Below are positions 17,689-26,287 of a stretch of 64,000 nt of DNA, piece after piece. The translations under genes and the position numbers were made by a program. The first letter of the stretch is position 1. Each line of letters opens with the position of its first letter. Source of the DNA: Paenibacillus bovis (lineage in GTDB: Bacteria > Bacillota > Bacilli > Bacillales > Bacillaceae_C); contig VEFU01000011.1 of NCBI GenBank assembly GCA_007679095.1, positions 1-64,000 on the forward strand, in the 5' to 3' direction. The notes beneath the pieces were generated by a model. The model ran no database searches and was not told the DNA's origin. It saw only the letters and a list, made by a program, of their open reading frames with translations.

Positions 17689-17735
17689 TTGACATAATCT
17701 GATGGTTTTATTATACTTACTTACGTAAAGTAACT
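17689..17735 (+). promoter_or_regulatory. Promoter and HxlR-type operator of the FMN reductase gene
   Basis: TTGACA (17689-17694), 17 bases, TATACT (17712-17717). The operator ACTTAC-N5-GTAACT lies at 17719-17735, and the TACTGATAAAA that follows is shared with the doxX promoter. Spacing from -10 to the box is the same in both. Confidence 0.75.
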
Positions 17736-17816
17736 TACTGATAAAAAGAATAGGTGGTGTCCCAATTGGGTTTCATAGATAAATTATTTGGAAAACAATC
17801 TAAGGAGGAAGAAACG

Positions 17817-18365
17817 ATGACAACAGAAAAATTAAACATAGGGATTATTTTAGGAAGCACTCGTCAAGGTCGCGTAAGTCCACAAGTTGGAGAATGGGTA
17901 AAATCAATCGCGGATCAACGTGGAGATGCAAATTATGAAATCGTAGATATTGCTGAATTCGACCTTCCGTTTTTAGGAACTACAGAAGGAACTGAACCTG
18001 GAATTGCTGCTTGGAATGAAAAATTAGCAAGTCTAGATGGATTTGTTTTCATAGTTCAAGAATATAATCACAGTATTTCTGGTGCGTTAAAGAATGCTAT
18101 CGACTTTGCTCGTGAAGTTTGGTATGACAAAGCAGCTGGTATCGTAAGTTATGGTTCAACTGGTGGAGCACGTGCTGCAGAACATTTACGTGGTATTCTT
18201 GCAGAGCAAAAAGTAGCAGATGTTCGTACACATCCAACATTGAGCTTGTTCACTGATTTTGTTAATGGCTCAGAATTTAACCCTCAAGAGCTACACAACG
18301 AAAACGTAAATACTATGCTTAGTGAAGTAGTAGCTTGGAGCGGAGCACTTAAAACATTACGCTAA
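17817..18365 (+). CDS. NAD(P)H-dependent FMN reductase / azoreductase-like flavoprotein
   Basis: About 182 residues of flavodoxin-like fold. The FMN phosphate loop is GIILGSTRQGRVSPQVG, and VQEYNHSISGALKNAIDFA with YGSTGGARAAEHLR complete the NADPH-dependent FMN reductase pattern. ATG 17817 has TAAGGAGG 8 bases before it. An upstream in-frame GTG (17754) or TTG (17766) with AGGTGG would add a basic-acidic leader of about 20 residues; that start cannot be ruled out. It may supply reduced FMN to the LLM monooxygenase and detoxify quinones. Shared operator with doxX. Confidence 0.88.
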   Translation: MTTEKLNIGIILGSTRQGRVSPQVGEWVKSIADQRGDANYEIVDIAEFDLPFLGTTEGTEPGIAAWNEKLASLDGFVFIVQEYNHSISGALKNAIDFAREVWYDKAAGIVSYGSTGGARAAEHLRGILAEQKVADVRTHPTLSLFTDFVNGSEFNPQELHNENVNTMLSEVVAWSGALKTLR

Positions 18366-18387
18366 ACTAAATAAATTATTTATCTCT

Positions 18388-18424
18388 AAAAATATCAGAC
18401 ATCTATGTGTCTGATATTTTTTTG
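18388..18424 (+). terminator. Terminator of the FMN reductase gene
   Basis: Perfect 13-bp stem (18388-18400 with 18408-18420) followed by T. Confidence 0.9.
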
Positions 18425-18491
18425 TAGATTGGCATCCTAATAGAAAAGGTTCAAAAGATTTGCTAAAGTATTTATAGAGATAAAAAGGATA

Positions 18492-19359
18492 ATGGTGAGT
18501 TTTATGAACAATCTTGTAGAACTTAAAAATATTAAAAAAGTATATGCAAGTAATTATGTATTACGTGACGTTTCACTTTCGATTGAAAAAAATAAAAACA
18601 TTGCAATTCTAGGTGGAAATGGAACTGGGAAGAGTACATTATTACGGATAATTGCAGGTATCGAAAGACCAAGCTCAGGAGATATTTATCATCCTAACAA
18701 AGAAATTAATATTGGTTATGTGCCTGAAAGGTTTCCGTAGAATATCCGTTTTACTCCAGGTGAATATTTACACTACATTGGAAGAATGAACGGTATCTCT
18801 TCAGTGAATCTCCAAAAAAATATTCCTGATTACATTCAACGTTTTCAATTAGAGGAAGTAAGTAACAAATGGATAATGAACTTGTCAAAAGGAAATATCC
18901 AAAAAGTAGGTATCATCCAAGCAATTTTAGATAAACCAGATTTATTAATTTTAGATGAGCCAATTTCTGGACTAGATGCTCATGCACAGCAAGAATTACT
19001 AAAGTTATTAAAAGAAATGAACGAGGAAGGTACAACCGTTTTATTAACATATCATGAATCTAATATATTGGAAGGAATTGTAGATACTGCTTACCATTTA
19101 TCTAATGGGAGTATTACGAAGGAAACAAAAGAAGCTACAAGAAATGAAATTAATAGAAATAGAGAAACTAGACGATGGTATAGTGATAAGTTGGGATGAG
19201 GTACTTTTCATGGAAAAAGTAGAGAGTAGATTAATTCTATATGTACATGAAAGAGACAGTGATTTGATTCTAACTAGAATTCTACAATTAAAAGGAACTA
19301 TCCGTCGTGTAGATTATGTAGTGGATTTTTACTTACGTGATGAAAAGGGGCAGGGGTGA
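18492..19359 (+). pseudogene. ABC transporter ATP-binding protein, broken by a stop and a frameshift
   Basis: An ABC ATPase frame begins at ATG 18492 (or 18504) with Walker [13 protein letters not shown]. An in-frame TAG at 18738-18740 cuts it after VPERFP. The same frame then continues NIRFTPGEYLHYIGRMNG through the signature LSKGNIQKVG and Walker B LLILDEPISGLD. CAG to TAG is the simplest cause. Around 19140 the frame shifts: the expected C-terminus (MKLIEIEKLDDGIVISWDEV to 19359) is in another frame. With the broken permease next to it, this is a decaying transporter. A translational bypass is not excluded, but two lesions make decay more likely. Confidence 0.88.
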
Positions 19360-19408
19360 AATAACCTGTCAGAATAGAAAATCTTACAATTAATTAGGGG
19401 AGATTCCT

Positions 19409-20114
19409 TTGTTAGAATTGATCAAATATAGTTTACATGACTATGTACGTTCCCATAAGTATTTTGCACCAATTTCAACATATATTATCTTAATTATTGT
19501 TTTCTATACTTATAAACCTAATCCTGTTCTGGATAGCTATGCCGTTACTGCATCGATGCTATATGTTGTGTCGGCTTGGTTATGTATTTATTAGTGTTCT
19601 CGCACTTGATGCCCCTGTCCAGAGACAATTATTCATAAAACACATCGGGAGTATGAATCGATATTATGTTTCAAAACTTATATCAGTATTTTTCATTGCG
19701 ATTATACTCACTATTTTTACCTTTATCTATCCAATTATTTTTCAAAATGATACTGTAACGCCAATGATTGGTACAGTTGCAATTATAAATCATATTGTTT
19801 TATCGGTATTAGGAATAAGTATTGCTAGCTTATTTAGTAATGCCATTACGGATAGTGCCGTCAATTCTTACGGAGGCTTAGCACTAGTTATTGTTATTTC
19901 TATTGCATCGCTTGGTATTTATAATATTTTACCAGCCTATGTAAAGTACATTGTTTGGATTATTCCACCGGCAATTCACACTCATAAAACATTAATCGAT
20001 TGGAATGGTATCAGTATTTCGGAACTGTCATTGTTTTCGTTTATTTGGATTATTTTATACGCGCTCTTACTGATATTTTTATTTTTAACATTAGCGAAAA
20101 GATTAAATAAATAA
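19409..20114 (+). pseudogene. ABC transporter permease, frameshifted
   Basis: The N-terminal part (MLELIKYSLHDYVRSHKYFAPISTY) stops at 19594. The rest, from about FISVLALDAPVQRQLFIKH to the end at 20114, is in another frame with several membrane segments. One frameshift near 19580-19590 explains both. The two parts would give about 235 residues with roughly six helices, a usual ABC-2-like partner. The gene follows the broken ATPase and shares its fate. A clear RBS (GGGGAG) still stands before the TTG at 19409. Confidence 0.85.
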
Positions 20115-20140
20115 TTGATACGTTCTTAAAAAATTGTAGG

Positions 20141-20172
20141 AGCCCGAAATCGTATAGAAATCGGGCTTTTGC
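20141..20172. terminator. Terminator after the ABC pseudo-operon
   Basis: A 7-bp stem AGCCCGA/TCGGGCT (20141-20147 with 20161-20167) followed by TTTT. It lies between converging genes. Confidence 0.75.
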
Positions 20173-20176
20173 ATTT

Positions 20177-21607
20177 CTAGAAGATTAATAGTCCAATAAT
20201 GGTGGATATGATGAGCCCCACTGTGACAGGGATAAACGACTTTCTTACAATTTCCATTACTGGAACTTTTGCAAAACCAGCAACAGCCACGAGAGAAGAC
20301 CAAGCGATTAGTGTTCCACCGCCTACCCAGATAGAACCCATTTGACCAATAGCAGATAAAGTTTCTGCATCAATGCCTACATTTTGACCAAGTGCTCCTG
20401 ATAAAGAACCGACTAAAGGTAATCCGGAAAAACCAGAACCATCTAAGCCAGTAATTGCCCCAATTATTAAGATAGCAAACCCAACTATAAATGGATTTTC
20501 CGGTATCAATTGTTGTCCGGATACAACTAGATCAAATAAGAGAGAAGGTGCTTCTTCTTGATTAATACCGAATATCTTACTAGATAATTCACCACTTCCT
20601 AGAAAGAAAAAGCCTGCTATTGGAATGACAGGACCCATTGCTTTAAAAGCAAACACGAATCCCTTCACAAGGTTATCACTCACTATATTTAAGGAAGAGC
20701 GAATATTAATAAATAATGATGCAGCGATAAGAAGAATGGCGGAGATACCACCGATTAATGCTGCTCCAGTTCCACCTTCAACGGCAGGAATCACATCAGA
20801 AAATTTAGCGAGAAACATATAAATAATAATGATTAAAAATGTAACAGGTACAATAATAGCAAATAGTAGGCTGAATTTATTTTTAGTGGACTTTTCTTGA
20901 TTAGTGGCTTCATTTAATTGTGCTGAATGAAAATCATCTTTTTCCCAAGAAAGTAAATGTTGATTGGACGGAGATGAAATTTGTTTTCTAATGATGATAT
21001 AGGCAATTACAATAGCAATCATTCCAGTTATTACGGACAATACAAATGCACGGTCTGCGACAATATTTACATCTGCTCCTGCAGCTGTAGCTGTTAAGGT
21101 TGGGGCAATTTGTATAATATAATCTGATGACAAGGCCATTCCCTGGCCAGCTAGTGATATAGCTATTGCAGTGCCAATTGGTGGAAGTCCAGAGCGGATT
21201 GCGACAGGAATAAGTAAGGCGCCAACGAGTGGTACAGCAGGTGTCGGCCAAAAGAAGAGTGAGATAATGTATGTGACAAAAATGAGAATCCAAAAGGAGA
21301 TGTGGCCATTCTTCATTACACCTTGAAATGGCTTAATCATTAGCTCATCTGTACCTAATGATTTCAATGAGTGCAATAATGCTGTCATAATTGCAATAAT
21401 CAGGAAAATATTAAATAGTTCCCCAGCAGCAACAATGCTCGCATTGAATATAGTCTGTAACCCTGTTGTAAAGGAGTCGGTATAAATCCAACCCACCAAA
21501 AAAGTTAAAAGAATGGAGGGGACCACAATATTTTGACGAAATAGCATTGTTAAAATAATGATACAAGTGCCTAGAAAATAAACCCAATGTGCAGCGACTA
21601 AATCCAT
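20177..21607 (-). CDS. Multi-span membrane transporter, ion-transporter type
   Basis: A 476-residue protein with about twelve hydrophobic segments and no signal peptide. Repeated motifs with Pro and Gly (WPTPAVPLVGALLIPVAI, GLDGSGFSGLPLVGSLSGAL, GSIWVGGGTLIAWSS) suggest two inverted halves, as in GntP/CitM-like secondary transporters. AAAGGGGG precedes the ATG. The substrate cannot be read, and no catabolic genes flank it. I recognise the general fold pattern but not a named family member. Confidence 0.7.
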   Translation of the reverse strand: MDLVAAHWVYFLGTCIIILTMLFRQNIVVPSILLTFLVGWIYTDSFTTGLQTIFNASIVAAGELFNIFLIIAIMTALLHSLKSLGTDELMIKPFQGVMKNGHISFWILIFVTYIISLFFWPTPAVPLVGALLIPVAIRSGLPPIGTAIAISLAGQGMALSSDYIIQIAPTLTATAAGADVNIVADRAFVLSVITGMIAIVIAYIIIRKQISSPSNQHLLSWEKDDFHSAQLNEATNQEKSTKNKFSLLFAIIVPVTFLIIIIYMFLAKFSDVIPAVEGGTGAALIGGISAILLIAASLFINIRSSLNIVSDNLVKGFVFAFKAMGPVIPIAGFFFLGSGELSSKIFGINQEEAPSLLFDLVVSGQQLIPENPFIVGFAILIIGAITGLDGSGFSGLPLVGSLSGALGQNVGIDAETLSAIGQMGSIWVGGGTLIAWSSLVAVAGFAKVPVMEIVRKSFIPVTVGLIISTIIGLLIF

Positions 21608-21790
21608 CTATGAAAACCCCCTTTATAAGCATTAAAAGTCTAATATAATGTATGCTTTTATTTGGGCTTCGGTGATGGTTGGTGATAAAGTTGAACGACT
21701 ATAAGGAAAGATTAATTATAACTATTTTATCCCTTGTGAAAGGCCACTAAAATATGAGTTAATAAGGTTGTCGGGCCGATAGTTTTTTCG

Positions 21791-21886
21791 AAAGGAGGCT
21801 GATTATTTTGATCACGAACAACGAGGTGATTTCCGCTTAGGTGGAAATCACAAAATGAGAGGTCGCATGGATTGCGACCTCTTTTA
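21791..21886 (+). other. Short leader-like ORF with two stem-loops
   Basis: AAAGGAGG (21791-21798) stands before a 10-codon ORF TTG..TAG (21808-21840; MITNNEVISA). The end of this ORF lies inside a perfect 9-bp hairpin (21826-21834 with 21843-21851). A 10-bp terminator hairpin follows (21858-21867 with 21873-21882, then T). It may be a leader peptide, a small RNA, or the remnant of a small holin-like toxin gene, but none of these is shown. The rest of 21608-22044 shows no other gene. Confidence 0.4.
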
Positions 21887-22044
21887 CTATTAATTTTCTA
21901 AGATTCAAGTATACTATTACTAACAAGGTGAGCCATATAATCTTTTGTAAAGGCTTTCCTAAAATATAGAACGAAAGGGGTTTTTCAAATGATTAAAGGA
22001 ACGGACTGTTTATTTATACAAATAAATAAGGAGGATAAGAATTT

Positions 22045-22317
22045 TTGCAATATAAAAATGGAAAAGAGGTGCTTCCCCCTCATTTGCTAAAGGAGCTACA
22101 GAAGTATATTCAGGGAGAGTTAATTTATATCCCAAAGAAGAATAATGAGCGAGCGGGATGGGGAGAAGTGAATGGTTCACGTCGATTAATTGCTCAAAGA
22201 AACGCAGAAATTTTCCAATTGTATCGGGAAGGACGTTCTTTTGAAGAGTTGGAGCGACTGTACAATTTGTCCATCGATAGTATTCGTAAAATTATTTATA
22301 AAACCCGTAGATTGTAG
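22045..22317 (+). CDS. CD3324-like small HTH protein
   Basis: A 90-residue protein with KEVLPPHLLKELQKYIQGELIYIPKK at the start and an HTH-like end (RNAEIFQLYREGRSFEELERLYNLSIDSIRKIIYKTRR). This matches the small Firmicutes family called CD3324, related to Mor-type activators. The start is TTG at 22045 with AAGGAGG 10 bases upstream. It is monocistronic, and its target is unknown. Confidence 0.8.
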   Translation: MQYKNGKEVLPPHLLKELQKYIQGELIYIPKKNNERAGWGEVNGSRRLIAQRNAEIFQLYREGRSFEELERLYNLSIDSIRKIIYKTRRL

Positions 22318-22443
22318 AATTAAGTAAAAAGAAATTGTCTTAATAAGTAAATTTAATTACCTAATGCGGTGTGACAATAATATTTTATAATGTCCTCGCA
22401 GCGGGAAATCAATATACATTGTATAAAGCTACTACAAAGAAAG

Positions 22444-22483
22444 AGGTCCATCAACATGTCTATTTTTGACAAGTTGTGGACCT
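22444..22483 (-). terminator. Likely terminator of the CNNM/CBS gene
   Basis: The stem AGGTCCA plus CAAC pairs with GTTG plus TGGACCT (22444-22455 with 22473-22483). The T-rich side on the minus strand is weak, so the call is moderate. Confidence 0.6.
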
Positions 22484-22494
22484 GTTCGTTTTCT

Positions 22495-23805
22495 TCATTG
22501 TTTTTTTTCTACTGTTACTAACACGTTTTCGATTCGATTATCTAGTACTTTTTTTACCTCAAAGGTTAAATTTTTGTAGGTGATGACAGTTTTTTCTTCA
22601 ACAGATGGAATATAGCCAATTTTATTAATTAGAAACCCGTTAAGGGTATCGAATTTATCAGTTGGAAGATCTATGTGTACTATATCTTCAAGCTCCCAAA
22701 GTCTGTATGTGCCTTTAACTAAGTATTGATTTTTCGAGATTTCTTTTATTTCCACATCAGATAATTCAGGATCATCACTTTCACTAGAAATATCACCAAC
22801 AATCTCTTCAATCACATCTTCAATTGTAATAATTCCCTCAGTACCACCGAACTCATCGAGTACAATCGCAATATGGACATTATCTTTTCGCATTTTTGAA
22901 AATAAAACATCGATGGTTAATGTCTCCAATACATAGTATGGTTTTCTTATCACTTCTTTTAAATGAAAGTTCGTTTTGTCTCGGCTGATATATTGAAATA
23001 AGTCCTTTACATGTAGAACACCAACAATATTATCAATATCTCCTTCATAGACAGGGAATCTTGTATACCTATACTTATTAATTTGCTCCAGTATTTCATC
23101 AAGGCTAGAATCAATTTCTATGACAGACATATCCGTGCGATGAGTGATAATATCTGAAGCTAGCTTATCATTAAATTCAAAAATATTATCAATCATTAAC
23201 TTTTCCGATTGGTTGATTGTTCCTCTCTCTCTGCCAAGGTCTACCATCATACGGATGTCTTCTTCTGTAGCTTCTTCATTCTGAGCATTGGGATCTACGC
23301 CAAATAAGCGAATGACAGTATTAACAGAAAAAGTTAAGATCTTTACAATAGGTAAACAGATTTTTGCTAATATCGAAATAGGACCAACAGCAAAAGAGGA
23401 AATGGATTCAGCTTTTTGTAATGCTAGCTGTTTTGGTACAAGTTCTCCAAATACTAAAGTAAAATATGATAATACTATTGTTATCACGACGACTGAAATA
23501 GTCTTCAAGATATCCAATGAAATTGGAACACCTACATCATATAACAAGTTTGCTAATGGCTCTGCAAAGAAATCTGCTGCAAATGCACTGGATAAAAAAC
23601 CAGCTAATGTAATACATATTTGTATGGTACTTAGAAAGAGACTAGGTTTTGATATAAGACTATACAGTTTTCTAGCCTTTTTATCGCCATTGTCAGCTGC
23701 TCGCTTTACCTTTTTATCATTTAAGTTTACAAATGCAAGCTCTGAAGCTGCAAAAAAGGCATTTACAAAAATCAACACAATAAGTGTTATGAGCGCTATC
23801 GCCAA
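22495..23805 (-). CDS. CNNM-domain / CBS-pair membrane protein (HlyC/CorC family)
   Basis: A 436-residue protein. An N-terminal CNNM (DUF21) domain with four helices (FVNAFFAASELAFV, LSTIQICITLAGFLSSAFA, VFGELVPKQLALQ) is followed by two CBS motifs (TRFPVYEGDIDNIVGVLHVKDLF, VLDEFGGTEGIITIEDVIEEIVGDI) and a CorC_HlyC domain. Relatives such as Bacillus MpfA (YhdP) export Mg2+, and others handle metal ions. The start is TTG, set by GGAGGG nine bases before it. It is followed on the same strand by TerC, which suggests a metal-ion theme, though they are likely separate units. Confidence 0.9.
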   Translation of the reverse strand: MAIALITLIVLIFVNAFFAASELAFVNLNDKKVKRAADNGDKKARKLYSLISKPSLFLSTIQICITLAGFLSSAFAADFFAEPLANLLYDVGVPISLDILKTISVVVITIVLSYFTLVFGELVPKQLALQKAESISSFAVGPISILAKICLPIVKILTFSVNTVIRLFGVDPNAQNEEATEEDIRMMVDLGRERGTINQSEKLMIDNIFEFNDKLASDIITHRTDMSVIEIDSSLDEILEQINKYRYTRFPVYEGDIDNIVGVLHVKDLFQYISRDKTNFHLKEVIRKPYYVLETLTIDVLFSKMRKDNVHIAIVLDEFGGTEGIITIEDVIEEIVGDISSESDDPELSDVEIKEISKNQYLVKGTYRLWELEDIVHIDLPTDKFDTLNGFLINKIGYIPSVEEKTVITYKNLTFEVKKVLDNRIENVLVTVEKKQ

Positions 23806-23904
23806 AATAGATTACCCTCCGTAATTGCTAATATATCATAGTGTACTCATTTTAATCATATCTATGAGCTGGAATTTTAAAGGCGCACAATTCATGTATG
23901 ATCC

Positions 23905-24669
23905 CTATGCTTCTTGTACCTTTTTATCTTTTGTCATAAACCACCCTGTTACAGCAATTCCTACTAATACGACATAGAAGAGTACTTTCCATTCAGTAGA
24001 GTGTGCAAAATCAGGGGATAAGACTCCTATATCAGGGTGTCCTAAAGTTAATACAGCAAGCTTAACTCCGACCCAACCAACAATTGCAAATGCTGCGATT
24101 TCGAGCCCAGGTCTAGAATGAAGTAATTTTACAAAAAGATTAGCTGCGAAACGCATAATGATTAATCCAATTAATCCTCCCGCGAAAATGACAAGGAATT
24201 TACCCCCATCCATTCCACCAATTTGTGGAAGATTCGTGTTCGGGAGAGTCATTGCCAATGCGACTGCAGCAAGGATAGAGTCGATTGCAAAAGCGATATC
24301 AGCTAACTCAACTTTAATAACTGTCCCCCAGAAACCGGCTTTTTTCTTTGGCTTATCATTCGTACTCTCTTTTTTCTGCTTGAAGAAGAGTTTCCTAGCA
24401 ATGTGATTAATAGCGATAAACAGAAGGTATAATGCACCAATTGCTTGTACCTGCCAAACGTCAACAAGAAATGAAATGATAAATAATGATGCTAAGCGGA
24501 ATACAAATGCACCAGCTAATCCATAAAATAGCGCCTTTTTCCTTTCTTTTTCATCTAAGTGTTTGACCATGATTGCTAATACGAGTGCATTATCAGCTGC
24601 TAGTAATCCTTCTAGTGCTATTAAAAGTAACAATACCCAGCCGTACTCCAATAAAATCGAGAAATCCAA
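23905..24669 (-). CDS. TerC family membrane protein, probable Mn exporter
   Basis: A 254-residue TerC-family protein with seven or so helices. Metal-binding acidic segments are EGLLAADNALVLAIMVKHL and VELADIAFAIDSILAA, both inside helices. The Bacillus relatives MeeF and MeeY (YceF, YkoY) export manganese and help metallate secreted proteins. A yybP-ykoY riboswitch and terminators lie just upstream, which fits Mn-induced expression. The start is TTG with AAGGAGG. Which of the two Bacillus orthologues it matches was not settled. Confidence 0.92.
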   Translation of the reverse strand: MDFSILLEYGWVLLLLIALEGLLAADNALVLAIMVKHLDEKERKKALFYGLAGAFVFRLASLFIISFLVDVWQVQAIGALYLLFIAINHIARKLFFKQKKESTNDKPKKKAGFWGTVIKVELADIAFAIDSILAAVALAMTLPNTNLPQIGGMDGGKFLVIFAGGLIGLIIMRFAANLFVKLLHSRPGLEIAAFAIVGWVGVKLAVLTLGHPDIGVLSPDFAHSTEWKVLFYVVLVGIAVTGWFMTKDKKVQEA

Positions 24670-24730
24670 TTAATTTCCTCCTTAAAATTCATAGTATTGA
24701 AAGTTCATAAAGGCGGATGAGGCTAATAAA

Positions 24731-24760
24731 AAAACCTTTACCAAATTTGGTAAAGGTTTT
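24731..24760 (-). terminator. Second of two tandem terminators before terC
   Basis: Stem AAAACCTTTACC/GGTAAAGGTTTT (24731-24742 with 24749-24760) with T at its end on the minus strand. It repeats the arm sequence of the first hairpin at 24771-24799 closely. Confidence 0.8.
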
Positions 24761-24770
24761 AAAAAAATAA

Positions 24771-24799
24771 AAGACCTTTACCGTTTGGGTAAAGGTCTT
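24771..24799 (-). terminator. Expression-platform terminator of the Mn riboswitch
   Basis: Stem AAGACCTTTACC/GGTAAAGGTCTT (one extra G) with a T-rich run on the minus strand, adjacent to the aptamer. It is presumably melted or kept by Mn binding to the aptamer. Confidence 0.8.
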
Positions 24800-24805
24800 G
24801 CTAAC

Positions 24806-24890
24806 AACAATTAGTTGCCAACAAAGCCGGGGAGCATAAAACTCACCGAAATGACGACTTTGTTGTAAAAGCTACTCCCCTTTAGGAGAA
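24806..24890 (-). ncRNA. yybP-ykoY manganese riboswitch
   Basis: On the minus strand the aptamer has AAAGGGGAGTAGC, a hairpin region GTCGTC, the GGTGAG loop, CCCCGGC and the closing GTTGTT to GCAACAA arms. This is the yybP-ykoY pattern, which senses Mn2+. It precedes the TerC gene, the classical Mn-exporter target. Two terminators follow it. Confidence 0.9.
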
Positions 24891-24991
24891 CATATTCAAT
24901 GTATTTATTTTACTGTATACTACTTATATCTTGATGTCAAATAGTTTTTTAGATTAATAGTTCATTAGATTTTAAACAGTAGAGTGAAAAT

Positions 24992-26065
24992 TTATTGACT
25001 ATGTCGTTTTACATAGTCCATGAACTGGTTCCAGTCATATCTACTAAGATAGTGAGTTCCTGCTCGTTTATGGTATCCTATATTTCCGTCGTGAAGTGAT
25101 ACTCCAGTTCCCGGTAATGAATCATCATGTACAAGCCCATTGCTAGCATAAATTTTTTCATAAACAGAAGAAGCGGCTACACATGATAAAAACTCCGATG
25201 TTGGATCTGCCCACATATCATCTTCTGCACTGGATACATAAATCTTTCTAGGAGCAATAAGTGCCAATAGAAAATGTTGATCAAAAGGCATTTCAATCTC
25301 CTTATTAGAAAATTGTTTATAAGATTTACAGAACCAGTATGGAAATGAAAGATTAATTTTTTCTATTGTTTCCCCGACTTTTCCTCGACTAATCGCTGCT
25401 CCACTACAACCTGAATTATTTGCGAATACAAATGCGAATCTTTCATCCAAAGCTGCAGTGAGTAATGCTGTTTTTCCTAATCGTGAATGTCCTGCAATAC
25501 TGATATTAGAGAGATCGACTTTCTCATGTGTTTCCAAAAAGTCCATGATTCGCATCGCAGCCCAAGCCCAAATAGAAATTTTTCCAGCACTATCTTCTGA
25601 ACGCTTTCCATCAGGATATAGTAATCCTGAAAGTCCATTAGAAAAGTTATCATTATCGGAAGTTACATCTTCATAAAAAAAGGATGCTACTGCAAATCCA
25701 TTATCCGCAAGTTCTTCTGACGGCATGAATTTATCCGGAACATGTGGGCTGAAACTTATGTGAACGATTGTCTTGTATTTCCCATTTGCGCTCGGACAAG
25801 CAAAGTAAAATGGGAAGGAGTAATCACCATTATGAAAGGAGACTGTCAATTTAATTTTTTGTAATACAACATTGGAGGCACAGAAATGTGAATCAGTCTC
25901 GATAATCTCAAACTTCACTTCTTTTGGCTTTTCTGGGAAATATCCATATTCATATTTACACAACAAATCCTTCAAGACTTCTCTTTGCTTTTCCCACTCC
26001 TCCAAACTTTCTATACCACTTAATACATTTGGCAGATTACGCTCAAGCAAAATATTCCTTATCAA
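24992..26065 (-). CDS. Alpha/beta hydrolase of CE15 (glucuronoyl esterase) type
   Basis: About 357 residues without a signal peptide. The segment ISIAGHSRLGKTALLTAALDERFAFVFANNSGC is the CE15 nucleophile motif (G-x-S-R-x-G-K), and a His is found in the late GYHKRAGTHYLSRYDW. CE15 enzymes cut the ester between glucuronate on xylan and lignin alcohols or methyl groups. Being cytoplasmic, it would act on imported aldouronate methyl esters. I prefer the TTG at 26065 because GGAGGGG is 6 bases upstream; a start at 26089 would put that site within the gene. Confidence 0.78.
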   Translation of the reverse strand: MIRNILLERNLPNVLSGIESLEEWEKQREVLKDLLCKYEYGYFPEKPKEVKFEIIETDSHFCASNVVLQKIKLTVSFHNGDYSFPFYFACPSANGKYKTIVHISFSPHVPDKFMPSEELADNGFAVASFFYEDVTSDNDNFSNGLSGLLYPDGKRSEDSAGKISIWAWAAMRIMDFLETHEKVDLSNISIAGHSRLGKTALLTAALDERFAFVFANNSGCSGAAISRGKVGETIEKINLSFPYWFCKSYKQFSNKEIEMPFDQHFLLALIAPRKIYVSSAEDDMWADPTSEFLSCVAASSVYEKIYASNGLVHDDSLPGTGVSLHDGNIGYHKRAGTHYLSRYDWNQFMDYVKRHSQ

Positions 26066-26106
26066 GAGAGCCCCTCCATTCATCATCAATACAACTTTAT
26101 TCTAAC

Positions 26107-26184
26107 ACGGGACATGGGGTCAGGACGACTGTCCCGTTATTCAAACATTTTGAAAATGGTCCAAGGTTCCTGACCCCATGTCCC
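26107..26184. repeat. REP-like palindromic element (GGGGTCAGG type)
   Basis: A perfect 17-bp inverted repeat (26109-26125 with 26168-26184) carries GACATGGGGTCAGGA. A second, nested 8-bp pair ACGGGACA/TGTCCCGT (26107-26114 with 26130-26137) offers an alternative fold. Similar GGGGTCAGG palindromes occur beside TnpA_REP (RAYT) transposases in other genomes. No transposase is in the window. Confidence 0.7.
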
Positions 26185-26234
26185 ATTTAATTTTTAAAAA
26201 AAGGGTTTGCAAATTAAATGAACTGTGTTAAGGT

Positions 26235-26254
26235 GTGTATATAGATATATACAC
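26235..26254 (+). promoter_or_regulatory. Palindromic operator of the YtrA-like ABC operon
   Basis: The sequence is GTGTATATA-GA-TATATACAC, a perfect 9-2-9 palindrome. The flanks extend the symmetry (GTGTTAAGGTGT against ACACCTTAACAC). It lies about 34 bases before the first gene. The GntR regulator in this operon (27558) is the likely ligand. No confident -10/-35 pair was placed. Confidence 0.65.
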
Positions 26255-26287
26255 CTTAACACTTTGGTTTATAGGAGGAATTTGTTG

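Noticed and set aside
23288-23824. A 178-codon plus-strand ORF inside the CNNM/CBS gene
   Set aside because: It is antisense to a strong family match and has no RBS.
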